From: CAZWVM01 sp964637705
Lineage (GTDB): Bacteria; UBA8481
Length of the DNA: 11,668 nt
NCBI GenBank assembly: GCA_964637705.1
Contig: CAZWVM010000114.1
Location: 1-11,668, forward strand
Direction: 5' to 3'
A program made the translations under genes and the position numbers. How positions within the stretch are numbered: the first letter of the stretch is position 1; each line of letters opens with the position of its first letter. A model generated the notes under the pieces. That model did no database searches. It saw only the letters and a program-made list of their open reading frames with translations, and had not been told where the DNA came from. This document shows, one piece after another, positions 1 to 7,672 of the stretch.

Positions 1-1
1 C

Positions 2-1171
2 GTGGGCGCCGATCTGCTCGTCGCGGAGAAGGGCCGGGATCGCGTGCTCCGCTTCGACGCCAACGGCCGACTCCTTCGATACTACGCTCACGCCCAGCTC
101 AAGTCCCCGGTTGCGCTTTGCCGCATCGGCGGTGGATTCCTCATCCAGGGCGGCGACGGGCGCGTCTTCTGGGCCCGCGAAGGCCGGCAGGACGAGTTGA
201 CGGCGATGCGCACGGCCTCGACGCCGCTCATCACGTCGCGCCACGGCATGGCGGTCGACTCGAGAGAGAACCTCTTCTGGGGAGACGGTTTCTCGCTTCG
301 CGCGGCGCGTCGCCTGCCCGCGGACAAGCCGGCCTTCAGCGTAGAGGTGTTGAGCGTCCAGGCCAGGCGGGGGCTGCTGTCCGGTGGGGCGATCGTTCTC
401 ACGGTCGCCGTCACGTCCTCGGACGGCGCCTTCATCGACGGGTTGGACGAGAGAAGCTTCCGGGTGCTCAGGGGCAACGAGGTCGTTCTTCCCGTATCGG
501 TGGAGAACCTCTCCCACGAGCTGGACGGTCGGCGCCTCGCGATCCTGGTCGAGTCCAGCGACGCGCTGATGCCCTACGCCGAGCCGCTCGCCCGCATGCT
601 CGAGCCCGTCTTCGCCGGCATGAGGGAGGGAGACCAATCCTGCGTCATCGACATGCGCGACACCTTCCGGCTCGTCCGGCCCTTCACCTCCTCGCCCGAA
701 CTCGTGCGCCGGGCCGTCTTCGAAGAGAGGTCGAGATCCTCCGTCATCGACATCGAGTCCGCCCGGCCGCTGAGGCATGCGATCGAGGTGCTCGCCCCGG
801 CCGACAACGCGCGCGCCGTGCTGTGGTTGACGAGCGGTGAGGGATTCGACGAAGAAGAGGCGCGCCGGGTGCTCCGGATGGCGCTCATCAACCAGGTTCC
901 GCTCTTCATCGTCCACGTCGGCGATGCGGGCGCGGAGCTCCTGAAGACGACTGCGGAGAAGTCCCGCGGCGGATACTATCGCCTGTACGGCACGCCGTCC
1001 GTCTCCGAACTGGCGCCGGCGCTTTCCGCGATCCGATCCGGCCGCTACCGTTTGACGGGCCCGCTCGCGCTGCCGAGGCCGCAGGACCGGGGCCGCTGGT
1101 TCGACGTGACCTGCGAGGCACGCTACATCACGGACGTCTCGTTCGACCGCTCGGGCTACTACTCCTTCTGA
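2..1171 (+). CDS. NHL-repeat / VWFA-related protein, 5'-truncated by the window edge
   Basis: The frame is open from the first bases, and the GTG at position 2 lies inside a beta-propeller blade, so the true start is upstream. Residues 1-40 (counted from position 2) resemble one NHL blade, with the pattern LLVAEKGRDRVLRFDANGRL. From about residue 115 the protein resembles the VWFA-related domain common in Acidobacteria: an Ig-like strand region of the kind TSSDGAFIDGLDERSFRVL, then a Rossmann-like VWA core starting at RLAILVESSDALM. The MIDAS metal site is degenerate. The usual DxSxS is E184-S-S-D-A188, and the later TD/G loop reads LTSGEG (274-280). Metal-dependent ligand binding is therefore doubtful. 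The likely role is extracytoplasmic protein interaction, with secretion signals, if any, in the missing N-terminus. It ends 4 bases before the M15-type peptidase gene, so the two are probably cotranscribed. The domain call is fairly firm; the biological role is unknown. Confidence 0.75.
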   Translation: MGADLLVAEKGRDRVLRFDANGRLLRYYAHAQLKSPVALCRIGGGFLIQGGDGRVFWAREGRQDELTAMRTASTPLITSRHGMAVDSRENLFWGDGFSLRAARRLPADKPAFSVEVLSVQARRGLLSGGAIVLTVAVTSSDGAFIDGLDERSFRVLRGNEVVLPVSVENLSHELDGRRLAILVESSDALMPYAEPLARMLEPVFAGMREGDQSCVIDMRDTFRLVRPFTSSPELVRRAVFEERSRSSVIDIESARPLRHAIEVLAPADNARAVLWLTSGEGFDEEEARRVLRMALINQVPLFIVHVGDAGAELLKTTAEKSRGGYYRLYGTPSVSELAPALSAIRSGRYRLTGPLALPRPQDRGRWFDVTCEARYITDVSFDRSGYYSF

Positions 1172-1175
1172 GTTC

Positions 1176-2168
1176 GTGCTCACCGCGCTTTGCCTCGCCT
1201 CGTTTCTCGCGGGGGTCGATTTCGAGGTGACCACGACGACCTGGGACGGTCGCCCCGCGGCCCTCGTGGTCCCCGAGAGCGGGGCGATTCTCGGGTGGCC
1301 CGGACGCGATGTGACGATCCGTCCCGTCCCCGGCTCCCCCCGGCTTCGCCCTCTTTTTGACGCCCGCCGCCGGGGCGCGGCATTCACCCTGAAGGCCCGT
1401 TCGACGCGCGCGCTCCGTTTCGCCGCCTCCGGGACCCGAGGTGAGACGCGCGAGGTCCGGCTGACGCTTCTCGTGCCCGAGACACTCGAGGTCGACTCTT
1501 CGGGCACCGTGATAAGCCCCTCGGCCGTTCGCGGCTATCCGCTAGGCCTCCATCCGGCCGATCCTCCTCCTCCATACCGCCGCCGCGCCTCGGCGCTTGC
1601 CCGGCGGGCCTACATCGTCACGGACACGACGCTCCGGATCTCGCCCCGCTTCACGCTCGGCTCGTTCGTCTCCCGCCATCGCCCGGTCCGTCCCTGGACC
1701 CGCCCGGTCGAGGTCCTGTCGCTCGACGTCGCCCTGGTCGAGTTGCTCGAGCGGATCCAGTCGCTCTGGAGCGCGGCGGGCTACGAGGGGACCGTGCGCG
1801 TGGAGTCACCCTATCGCACCCCGGACTACAACGATGCCGATGCGGCCGGCCGCGCCGCTTTCTCGCTGCACATGTACGGATCCGCCTGCGACATCATCCT
1901 CTCCCGCGAGGACGACCGCCTGCACGACGACACCGATCGCGACGGAGACCGGGACCTCGATGATCTCCTCCCGCTCGCCCGGCTCCTGCGCGACCGGATG
2001 AAGGACGGGAGGCTTCCCCCCGGGGGAATCGGCGTCTACCGTTATGTCTACCGGGACGGCCGATCCGAGGAATACCAGGTTCACGTCGACCTGCGGGGGA
2101 GACTCGTCACCTGGGGTTTCGAATACGACTCCGACACGGTGAAGCCGTCCCGGCGGATCGCATGGTGA
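1176..2168 (+). CDS. Putative secreted M15-type (DUF882/YcbK-like) peptidase
   Basis: This 330-residue protein has the zinc-peptidase signature of the M15 D,D-carboxypeptidase/DUF882 group. S230-L-H232-M-Y-G-S-A-C-D239 matches SxHxxGxAxD, with H232 and D239 as zinc ligands. H303-V-D305 supplies the third histidine in the family's HxD motif. An SPYRTPDYN segment before the first motif and GGIGVY before the second also fit the fold. The catalytic domain occupies roughly residues 180-320. Residues 1-15 (LTALCLASFLAGV) form a short hydrophobic leader with no charged n-region, which suggests export but is weak as a signal peptide. The GTG start at 1176 was chosen because it keeps this leader; no Shine-Dalgarno is visible. 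Residues 20-170 look beta-rich and are unassigned. The expected substrate class is peptidoglycan stem peptides, inferred from family only. It starts just after the VWFA gene and is probably in the same transcript. Confidence 0.7.
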   Translation: MLTALCLASFLAGVDFEVTTTTWDGRPAALVVPESGAILGWPGRDVTIRPVPGSPRLRPLFDARRRGAAFTLKARSTRALRFAASGTRGETREVRLTLLVPETLEVDSSGTVISPSAVRGYPLGLHPADPPPPYRRRASALARRAYIVTDTTLRISPRFTLGSFVSRHRPVRPWTRPVEVLSLDVALVELLERIQSLWSAAGYEGTVRVESPYRTPDYNDADAAGRAAFSLHMYGSACDIILSREDDRLHDDTDRDGDRDLDDLLPLARLLRDRMKDGRLPPGGIGVYRYVYRDGRSEEYQVHVDLRGRLVTWGFEYDSDTVKPSRRIAW

Positions 2169-2252
2169 GGTGCGCATCCGCGGTGAGTTCGGGGGGCTGA
2201 CCCGGACGAGCACGACGCGCCCCGCGCGACGCGACGGACCGTCTCTTTCGCC

Positions 2253-2281
2253 TTGACGTTGCCCCCCGGATGGGCGAAAAT
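2253..2281 (+). promoter_or_regulatory. Candidate sigma-70 promoter for tRNA-Asp
   Basis: TTGACG (2253-2258) is separated by 17 bases from GAAAAT (2276-2281). These match the -35 consensus at 5 of 6 positions and the -10 consensus at 4 of 6. The expected start point near 2288 lies about 9 bases before the mature tRNA 5' end. The placement is plausible but rests on sequence only. Confidence 0.45.
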
Positions 2282-2296
2282 ACCGCCTCGCTTGCA

Positions 2297-2371
2297 GGGG
2301 TGGTAGTTCAATTTGGTTAGAGCACCGCCCTGTCACGGCGGAAGTTGCGGGTTCGAATCCCGTCCACCCCG
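2297..2371 (+). tRNA. tRNA-Asp (anticodon GTC)
   Basis: A full cloverleaf can be drawn. The acceptor stem GGGGTGG (2297-2303) pairs with CCACCCC (2364-2370), with discriminator G at 2371. The D arm contains AGTTCAATTTGGTTAGA. The anticodon stem CCGCC (2325-2329) pairs with GGCGG (2337-2341) around the loop CTGTCAC, giving anticodon GTC at 2332-2334. The T arm is GCGGG/TTCGAAT/CCCGT (2347-2363). The 3' CCA is not encoded and must be added enzymatically. A reading frame passes through the tRNA into the glycosyltransferase, but translation there is not credible. Confidence 0.97.
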
Positions 2372-2471
2372 CGCGTTGCCGTCGGACGCGCCTCCTGCGA
2401 GCGTCGAAGGGGCATCCGTCTCCGATGATTCATCCGTCCTATCGCGGCCGGGTCGCCGGTCCGCGCTTCCC

Positions 2472-3698
2472 GTGAACCAACCTCCCTCGTCCCGACCGCC
2501 GTTGCCCGCCTTTCTCGAGCATTACCGTTCCCTCTTTTCCGACAAGGTCTTCCGCCTCATCGAGAAGGACGCTCCCTCCGTGCGAGCCCTCTTCCGGGAT
2601 CTCGCGGCCCGCTCGCGCCCCTCGATCCGCTCGCTCCTGCCGCACGTAGCCGCGGTCCAGGCGCGCCTGAAGGGCGATCCCGGGTTGGAGCGTTGGTTCG
2701 AGGTGATGCTGGATGAGAAGGATCTGAACGCCTTCGGCTCCTCGCTGGGCAAGCCGCTCCCGCCCTTCTTCGACCGCTTCATGAATCTTCTCTACCTCGG
2801 CCGCATCCTGTCGCCGGGGATCGAGACGCAGATGGAGCGCGCGCTGCCGCCGCGCGTCCTGGAGGATAGAACCGAACCGTGGGCGTCGCTCGTGGTCCTC
2901 GCGTGGAACGGGTGGGAGGAGACGCGCGAGTGCCTCGCTTCGCTCCTCCACTTCGATCCCGGGATTTCCCACGAGATCCTCGTCGTCGACAACGCCTCGA
3001 CCGACGAGACGCGCGAGGAGATGCCGCGCATGGCCGCGGTCGTGCCGCACCTGCGTCACGTGCGCTCGGAGACCAACCTCGGGTTCTCCGGGGGCAACAA
3101 TCTCGGCGCGCGCGAGGCCCGGGGCAAATACCTCCTCTTTCTCAACAACGACATCGTGATCCAGGATCCCCGTTGGCTGAGGCGCCTGGTCGAAACGATG
3201 GAATCGGACCCAAGGGTCGGATCGACGGGGCAGTTCGGCGTGGCTGACTGCGAGGGAGAGGCCGAGGACTGCGCCTTCTTCCAGGTCGTCTTCTTTCCCG
3301 GACTCATGGTTCCGGTGGCCTGGATCTCCGGCTACTGCCTCATGGTCAGGCGCGACGCCTTCGACGCGGTCGGGGGCTGGAGGGGAGACCTCTACGGCAT
3401 GGCGGGGCACGAGGACATCCACATGGGCTACGCCCTGCGCGCGAAGGGCTGGACGTCGGTCGTTCCCCCGCGCTGGATTCCTCTCTTCCACAAGATCCGC
3501 CGGACGCGGAAAAGACCGGACGCGGCGGCGGTCGTGGCGGCGGAGTCGCTGAGTTCGGCCGTCAAGGAGGAGCGTTTCCGCGCGTGCTTCGGATCGCGCC
3601 GCCGGCGCGCGAACTACGCGCTCGACGACGCCGTCGCGAGCGACATCGATGCCCGCGCCCTGGAGAATCCCCACGCCGGGATCGATCCGCCGGGGTGA
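2472..3698 (+). CDS. Family 2 (GT-A) glycosyltransferase with helical N-terminal extension
   Basis: With the GTG at 2472 this is a 408-residue protein. Residues from about 139 form a GT2 domain. SLVVLAWNG is the first strand, VVDNAS with D173 is the nucleotide-binding acidic motif, and TNLGFSGGNN is the rhamnosyltransferase/WcaE-like loop. L224-N-N-D227 is the DxD-equivalent metal-nucleotide motif, GYCLMVRRDAFDAVGGW is the acceptor-site strand, and GHED with E314-D315 holds the catalytic-base region. It probably transfers a sugar from an NDP donor to cell-envelope polysaccharide or lipid. Donor and acceptor cannot be read from the sequence, and no transmembrane segment is visible. The first 130 residues look helical and are unassigned. 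The start is uncertain: the frame runs upstream into the tRNA, GTG 2472 is the first plausible start after it, and no clear Shine-Dalgarno is seen. No glycan cluster surrounds it. Confidence 0.85.
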   Translation: MNQPPSSRPPLPAFLEHYRSLFSDKVFRLIEKDAPSVRALFRDLAARSRPSIRSLLPHVAAVQARLKGDPGLERWFEVMLDEKDLNAFGSSLGKPLPPFFDRFMNLLYLGRILSPGIETQMERALPPRVLEDRTEPWASLVVLAWNGWEETRECLASLLHFDPGISHEILVVDNASTDETREEMPRMAAVVPHLRHVRSETNLGFSGGNNLGAREARGKYLLFLNNDIVIQDPRWLRRLVETMESDPRVGSTGQFGVADCEGEAEDCAFFQVVFFPGLMVPVAWISGYCLMVRRDAFDAVGGWRGDLYGMAGHEDIHMGYALRAKGWTSVVPPRWIPLFHKIRRTRKRPDAAAVVAAESLSSAVKEERFRACFGSRRRRANYALDDAVASDIDARALENPHAGIDPPG

Positions 3699-3712
3699 TC
3701 GCACCCGCGCGG

Positions 3713-3742
3713 TTGACGGGGCCGCGGGAATCCTGAGACAAT
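3713..3742 (+). promoter_or_regulatory. Candidate sigma-70 promoter upstream of nfu
   Basis: TTGACG (3713-3718) and GACAAT (3737-3742) are separated by 18 bases, in the 77-base gap between the glycosyltransferase stop and the nfu start. The -35 hexamer is identical to that of the tRNA promoter candidate at 2253. A start near 3749 would leave a leader of about 27 bases carrying the GGAGG at 3764-3768. This could drive the four-gene set that follows. Confidence 0.5.
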
Positions 3743-3775
3743 GAAGGCTCGCAGAATCGCACGGGAGGACGAGAT

Positions 3776-4303
3776 ATGAAGATCGCAAGGACGGAGCCGA
3801 CGCCCAATCCCCGGGCCGTGAAGTTCATCCTGGACGGCCGCATCCTGGCCTCGGGATCGCGCCATTACGACCGCGCCCCCGAGCCGGGCGCCGAACCGCT
3901 GGCCGAGGCTCTCTTCGCCGTCAAGGCGGTGCGCTCGGTCTACCTGAGCGGGGACTTTCTCACCGTCGAGAGCGCCGACCCGACGGCGTGGGATTCGATC
4001 CGGCTGGCCGTCGAGGCGGCCGCCGCCGGGTTGCGGCCCGCCGAGGCTGTTTCCGGGGGCGCCGCCGCGGCCGGCGACGAGCGTCTCGCGCGCATCCACC
4101 GGATCCTCGACGAGCGCGTCCGCCCGCACCTCGCCGGCGACGGCGGAGGACTCCAGGTGCTCGGTCTCGAAGGCGATGACCTGATGATCCGGTACGAGGG
4201 CGCCTGCGGCGGTTGCCCTCACGCGATGATGGGGACCTTGCACGCGATCCAGAACCTTCTGCGCTCGGAGATCAGCCCCGATCTCAACGTGATCCCCGGC
4301 TGA
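3776..4303 (+). CDS. nfu: Nfu-type iron-sulfur cluster scaffold/carrier
   Basis: This 175-residue protein has two recognisable domains. Residues 1-75 match the Nfu_N domain (RTEPTPNPRAVKFIL near the start, then VRSVYLSGDFLTV). Residues 105-175 match the NifU C-terminal domain, with LDERVRPHLAGDGGGLQVL followed by C144-G-G-C147. The two cysteines would bridge a [4Fe-4S] cluster in a homodimer. Members of this family accept clusters from IscU or SufBCD and deliver them to cytoplasmic apoproteins. The length is close to mitochondrial-type Nfu proteins and unlike E. coli NfuA, whose N-terminal domain is A-type. The ATG start is supported by GGAGG at 3764-3768. It heads a compact gene set, with the next start 5 bases after its stop. 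No isc or suf genes are in the window, so its cluster donor is unknown. Confidence 0.93.
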   Translation: MKIARTEPTPNPRAVKFILDGRILASGSRHYDRAPEPGAEPLAEALFAVKAVRSVYLSGDFLTVESADPTAWDSIRLAVEAAAAGLRPAEAVSGGAAAAGDERLARIHRILDERVRPHLAGDGGGLQVLGLEGDDLMIRYEGACGGCPHAMMGTLHAIQNLLRSEISPDLNVIPG

Positions 4304-4308
4304 CGCGG

Positions 4309-5232
4309 ATGCGTTTCGCGGTCATCGGCGCGGGCGCCGTCGGAGGCTACTACGGCGGGAGGCTCGTCGCGGCCGGCGAGGACGTCCACTGGCTCTACAA
4401 CACGGAATACGACGTCGTGCGCGAGCGGGGCGTCACGGTCGAGAGCTGCGACGGGGATTTCCATTTCCGCCCGCGCGCGTATCGCTCGGCGGGGGAGATG
4501 CCGCCCTGCGACCTCGTCGTCGTCGCCCTCAAGAGCGCGGCGACGCCGATCCTGGAGTCGATCCTGCCGTCCCTCATGACCCCTTCCTCGGCCGTCCTCT
4601 GCCTGCAGAACGGGCTGGGGCACGAGGAGCGGATCGCGGCGTGGACGGGCGAGGAGCGCGTCATGGCCGGATCGGCCTTCATCTGTTCCGAGAGGACGGC
4701 GCCGGGCGTCATACGTCACACGGCGGCCGGCCGGATCCGGCTCGGGCCCTTCGCGTCCCGCATGGCGCCGGGCGCGCCCGCTCCCGAGGCCGTGGCCGCG
4801 GCCTTCGCGCGCGCGGGCGTGCGCTGCGAGGCGGTGGCGCGGGGCGTGGAGATCAAGTGGTCGAAGCTCGTCTGGAACGTCCCGTTCAGCGGGCTCTCCA
4901 TCTACTACGGGGGGGTCACGACCGAGGAGATCCTGGCGGTGCCGGAGCGAGCGGAGTTCGCGAGAAAGCTGATGCACGAGGTGATCCTCGCGGCGCGGAG
5001 CGATCGCGTGGAACTCGATCCCTCCCTCGTCGAGACGAATCTCGCGGCGACGGCGGGCATGGGCGCCTACCGCACCTCGATGACCCTCGACTTCCTGGCC
5101 GGTCGGCCGATCGAGGTGGAGGCGATCCTCGTGGAACCCCTGCGCCGGGGGCGCCGGGCGGGTTTCGACCTGCCGGCCTTCTCGGAGCTGCACCGCGGCG
5201 TCGCGGCGCGCCTGGAGGCGCACGACCGGTGA
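4309..5232 (+). CDS. panE: Ketopantoate reductase family (PanE/ApbA) oxidoreductase
   Basis: The predicted protein has 307 residues, the usual size for 2-dehydropantoate 2-reductase, which makes pantoate with NADPH in coenzyme A biosynthesis. The N-terminal Rossmann motif is G7-A-G9-A-V-G12. LQNGLGHEE is the conserved central loop. KL/N (K186 and N190) match the E. coli K176/N180 catalytic pair. S257 and E269 have the same spacing as the substrate-binding S244/E256. The key catalytic residues are therefore present. The reading frame stays open upstream into nfu, but ATG 4309 places the Rossmann strand at residue 2, as expected, so the longer version is rejected. The family contains many paralogs of unknown substrate and no other pantothenate gene is nearby, so the enzyme class is firm but the pantoate role is an inference. 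It lies 5 bases after nfu and is probably translationally coupled to it. Confidence 0.87.
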   Translation: MRFAVIGAGAVGGYYGGRLVAAGEDVHWLYNTEYDVVRERGVTVESCDGDFHFRPRAYRSAGEMPPCDLVVVALKSAATPILESILPSLMTPSSAVLCLQNGLGHEERIAAWTGEERVMAGSAFICSERTAPGVIRHTAAGRIRLGPFASRMAPGAPAPEAVAAAFARAGVRCEAVARGVEIKWSKLVWNVPFSGLSIYYGGVTTEEILAVPERAEFARKLMHEVILAARSDRVELDPSLVETNLAATAGMGAYRTSMTLDFLAGRPIEVEAILVEPLRRGRRAGFDLPAFSELHRGVAARLEAHDR

Positions 5233-5257
5233 GGGGATCCGCAGGGGACGCGAATCC

Positions 5258-6457
5258 ATGAGCCCGAGCCTGCCGGCCCGGCCGGACGCGGCGCGCCGGA
5301 TCTTCGTCATCGACGACGACCAGTTCACCTTGAAGTGGATGAAGCGGATGCTCGCGGTGGGCGGGTACGAGGTGGAGGCCTTCTCGAACGGACCGGAGGC
5401 GCTGGCCTCCCTCTCCGCCGCCGCCCCCGACGTCGTCCTCTGCGACCTCCAGATGCCCGGCATGGACGGGTTCTCGATCCTCGGAGCGGTCCGCGAGCGG
5501 GCGCCTTCCGTCAAGACGATCATGGTCACCTCGACGACCGACCTGGGTTTCGCCCTGAAGGCCATGCGGCTCGGCGCCTTCGATTACGTGACCAAGCCGG
5601 TCGATCCCGAACTTCTCCTGGAATCGATCGGCCGCGCGATCGAGATGAAGGACCTGGAGGAGGAGAACCGCCGCTACCTGGCGGAGCTGGCGCGGCGCGA
5701 CGAGCGGATGAGGAGCGAACTGCTCCTGGCGCGCACCATCATCGGCGACCTGCTTCCGGGCGCGCCGCCGCGCGTGCCCGGGCTCGAGTTCGGTCTGAGG
5801 TACGAGCCGTCGGGCGAGATCGGGGGCGACTACTACGATTTCGTGCTCTTCCGCGAGCCGAATCGGCTCGGGCTCGTCCTGGCCGACATCTCCGGGCACG
5901 GCGTGCCCGCGGCGCTCCTCATGACGATGTTCAAGATGCGCGCCAACGAGGCCTTCCGGTCTCTCACGCACCCGGCCGAGTGCCTCTCGGTCCTGAACCG
6001 CGCGCTGGCGCGCGACTTCCCGGCCGATTCCTTCGTCAGCGCCTTCTACGTCGTCGTGGACACGTCGCGGCCCGAGTTGACCTACGCGAAGGCCTCGAAC
6101 GAGCCCGCGCTTCTCCTCCGCCCCGGCCGCGAGCCTCAGTTCCTCGACCGCGGCACCGGGAGCGCGCTGGCGGCCTTCGACCCGGAGGTCTTCGGCGAGG
6201 CGGCCTACACCCAGCACACGATCCCCCTCGAACCCGGCGACACGCTCCTCATGTATACCGACGGACTCATCGAGGCCGTCGACGCGTCCAACCGGATGCT
6301 GAGGCTGGAGGGGCTCGTGCAGTGGCTCAAGGAGGAGGGCGATCTCGCGCCCCAGGCGCTCGCCGACCGGTTGATCGAGCGCGCCCGCGCCTACGCCCAG
6401 GACTCGGAACTGCCCGACGACATCACGATCCTCGCCGCGCGCTACGATCCGCGGTGA
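5258..6457 (+). CDS. Response regulator with PP2C-type (RsbU/SpoIIE) phosphatase output domain
   Basis: The protein has 399 residues. A receiver domain spans about 13-125, with acidic pocket D19-D20-D21, phosphoacceptor D63 in DLQMPGMDG, T91 and K113 in VTKPVD. A coiled-coil-like, charged linker covers 128-160 (EEENRRYLAELARRDERM). A PPM/SpoIIE serine phosphatase domain covers about 170-398, with metal-binding G189-G-D-Y-Y-D194, D210-I-S-G-H-G215, LLMYTDGLIEA and D387-D-I-T. All metal ligands appear intact. Phosphorylation of D63 by an unseen histidine kinase probably controls dephosphorylation of a phosphoserine protein such as a STAS anti-anti-sigma factor, by analogy with RsbU and RssB-like regulators. 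Neither a kinase nor a STAS or anti-sigma gene is in the window. The ATG start has a GGGGA upstream (5243-5248) and lies 25 bases after panE. Confidence 0.93.
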   Translation: MSPSLPARPDAARRIFVIDDDQFTLKWMKRMLAVGGYEVEAFSNGPEALASLSAAAPDVVLCDLQMPGMDGFSILGAVRERAPSVKTIMVTSTTDLGFALKAMRLGAFDYVTKPVDPELLLESIGRAIEMKDLEEENRRYLAELARRDERMRSELLLARTIIGDLLPGAPPRVPGLEFGLRYEPSGEIGGDYYDFVLFREPNRLGLVLADISGHGVPAALLMTMFKMRANEAFRSLTHPAECLSVLNRALARDFPADSFVSAFYVVVDTSRPELTYAKASNEPALLLRPGREPQFLDRGTGSALAAFDPEVFGEAAYTQHTIPLEPGDTLLMYTDGLIEAVDASNRMLRLEGLVQWLKEEGDLAPQALADRLIERARAYAQDSELPDDITILAARYDPR

Positions 6458-6474
6458 CCGACAAGGAGACGCGC

Positions 6475-7581
6475 ATGCTTCACGAACGGATGAACCTCAT
6501 CGACGCCTCGGGCATCCGCAAGGTCTTCGACCTCGCGGCGAAGCTCAAGGACCCCATCAACCTCTCGATCGGCCAGCCCGACTACGACGTGCCGGAACCG
6601 GTGAAGGAGGCGGCGATCGAGGCGATCCGCGCGGGGAAGAACCGGTACACGCTGACGCAGGGGACGGAGGAGATGCGCGAGGCGGTCCGGGAGATGCTCG
6701 GGCGGGAGAAGAACGTCCGCGTCGGCGGCGACGGCGTCATGATCTCCTCCGGCGTCTCCGGCGGGCTCGTCCTGGCCTTTCTCGCCTGCTTCGGGCCGGG
6801 CGACGAGGTGATCGTCCCGGACCCGTACTTCGTCATGTACAAGCACCTCCTGCGCCTCTTCGGCGCGACGCCGGTGTACTGCGACACGTATCCCGACTTC
6901 CGGATGACGGCGGAGCGGATCGAGCCGATGCTTTCGCCCCGGACGAAGGCGATCATCTGCGGCACCCCCTCCAACCCCACCGGGGCGGCCCTCGGCGAAC
7001 CGGAGTGGCGCGCGATCGTGGCGCTCGCCGAGAAGCGCGGGCTCCTCGTCATCTCCGACGAGATCTACGACTGCTTCTCCTACGAGGGTGCGCCCTTCTC
7101 GCCCGGCCGCCTCTACGACCGCGTCTTGACGCTCGGAGGTTTCTCGAAGTCGCATGCCATGACCGGCTGGAGGCTGGGATACGCGGCGGGTCCCCCCGAG
7201 GTCATCCGCGCGATGATCACCCTGCAGCAGTACACCTTCGTCTGCGCGCCGTCGATGGTGCAGGAGGCGGCGGCGAAGGCCGCGATGGGGCTTTCGACGG
7301 AGGAGCACCGTCTCGACTACAAGCGGAAGCGCGACCGCATGATCGCGGCCCTTTCGCCCCACTACCGGATCGAGGGCGCGCAGGGGGCCTTCTACCTCTT
7401 CCCCGAGGCGCCGGGCGGGAGCGGCTCCGAGTTCTGCACCCGGGCGATCCAGGAGAAGAAGCTTCTCGTCATCCCGGGGAACGTCTTCTCGGAGCGCGAC
7501 ACGCACTTCCGGCTGAGCTACGCGGCGAGCGACGCGACGCTCGAGCGCGGCATCGAGGCGCTCCTCGACCTCGCGCGGTAG
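6475..7581 (+). CDS. Class I/II PLP-dependent aminotransferase
   Basis: This 368-residue fold-type I aminotransferase shows the expected active-site residues. INLSIGQPDYDVP is near the N-terminus and N167-P-T-G170 binds the cofactor/substrate. D195 in SDEIYD contacts the pyridine nitrogen and Y198 contacts the PLP oxygen. K225 in FSKSHAMTGWRLGY is the Schiff-base lysine. R346 in FRLSYA is the carboxylate-binding arginine. This fits the aspartate/aromatic/alanine aminotransferase subgroup; the amino-acid substrate cannot be assigned from sequence alone. ATG 6475 has a strong Shine-Dalgarno, AAGGAG (6463-6468), 6 bases upstream. The frame is open much further upstream, antisense-free but overlapping the phosphatase gene, so that extension is rejected. 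It lies 17 bases after the response regulator, as the last tightly linked gene of the set. The protein is slightly shorter than the usual 380-400 residues. Confidence 0.93.
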   Translation: MLHERMNLIDASGIRKVFDLAAKLKDPINLSIGQPDYDVPEPVKEAAIEAIRAGKNRYTLTQGTEEMREAVREMLGREKNVRVGGDGVMISSGVSGGLVLAFLACFGPGDEVIVPDPYFVMYKHLLRLFGATPVYCDTYPDFRMTAERIEPMLSPRTKAIICGTPSNPTGAALGEPEWRAIVALAEKRGLLVISDEIYDCFSYEGAPFSPGRLYDRVLTLGGFSKSHAMTGWRLGYAAGPPEVIRAMITLQQYTFVCAPSMVQEAAAKAAMGLSTEEHRLDYKRKRDRMIAALSPHYRIEGAQGAFYLFPEAPGGSGSEFCTRAIQEKKLLVIPGNVFSERDTHFRLSYAASDATLERGIEALLDLAR

Positions 7582-7589
7582 GGTGGGAT

Positions 7590-7621
7590 GCCCGAACCGG
7601 CGGAAACGACCCGATTCGGGC
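7590..7621 (+). other. Short hairpin in the gap after the aminotransferase gene
   Basis: GCCCGAA (7590-7596) and TTCGGGC (7615-7621) form a 7-bp stem with an 18-base loop in the 91-base gap between the aminotransferase and the next gene. There is no T-run after it, so it is not a standard intrinsic terminator. It might attenuate or protect the operon transcript, but may also be chance in GC-rich sequence. Confidence 0.25.
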
Positions 7622-7672
7622 GAGCCATGAACATCCTCGAGAAATGACGACCTCGAGCGAAGACGGCCGGTC

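Noticed and set aside
2297..2371. tRNA-Asp as an integration site of a genomic island
   Set aside because: No integrase and no duplicated tRNA 3' end were seen downstream; ordinary host-like genes flank it.
2313..2471. Extension of the glycosyltransferase frame back through the tRNA gene
   Set aside because: The frame is open only by chance. It overlaps a perfect tRNA-Asp, and the residues before GTG 2472 look unlike the rest of the protein.
2439..3788. Long minus-strand open frame opposite the glycosyltransferase
   Set aside because: It is a high-GC shadow with Arg/Pro/Val-rich low-complexity translation and no family motif, while the plus strand carries a clear GT2 protein.
4219..5565. 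Long minus-strand frame across the panE and regulator genes
   Set aside because: It spans two well-supported plus-strand genes and their junction, with a biased composition and no motif.
5335..6474. N-terminal extension of the aminotransferase frame through the phosphatase gene
   Set aside because: The extension is Arg/Gly-rich shadow sequence. A strong Shine-Dalgarno and the family N-terminus fit ATG 6475.
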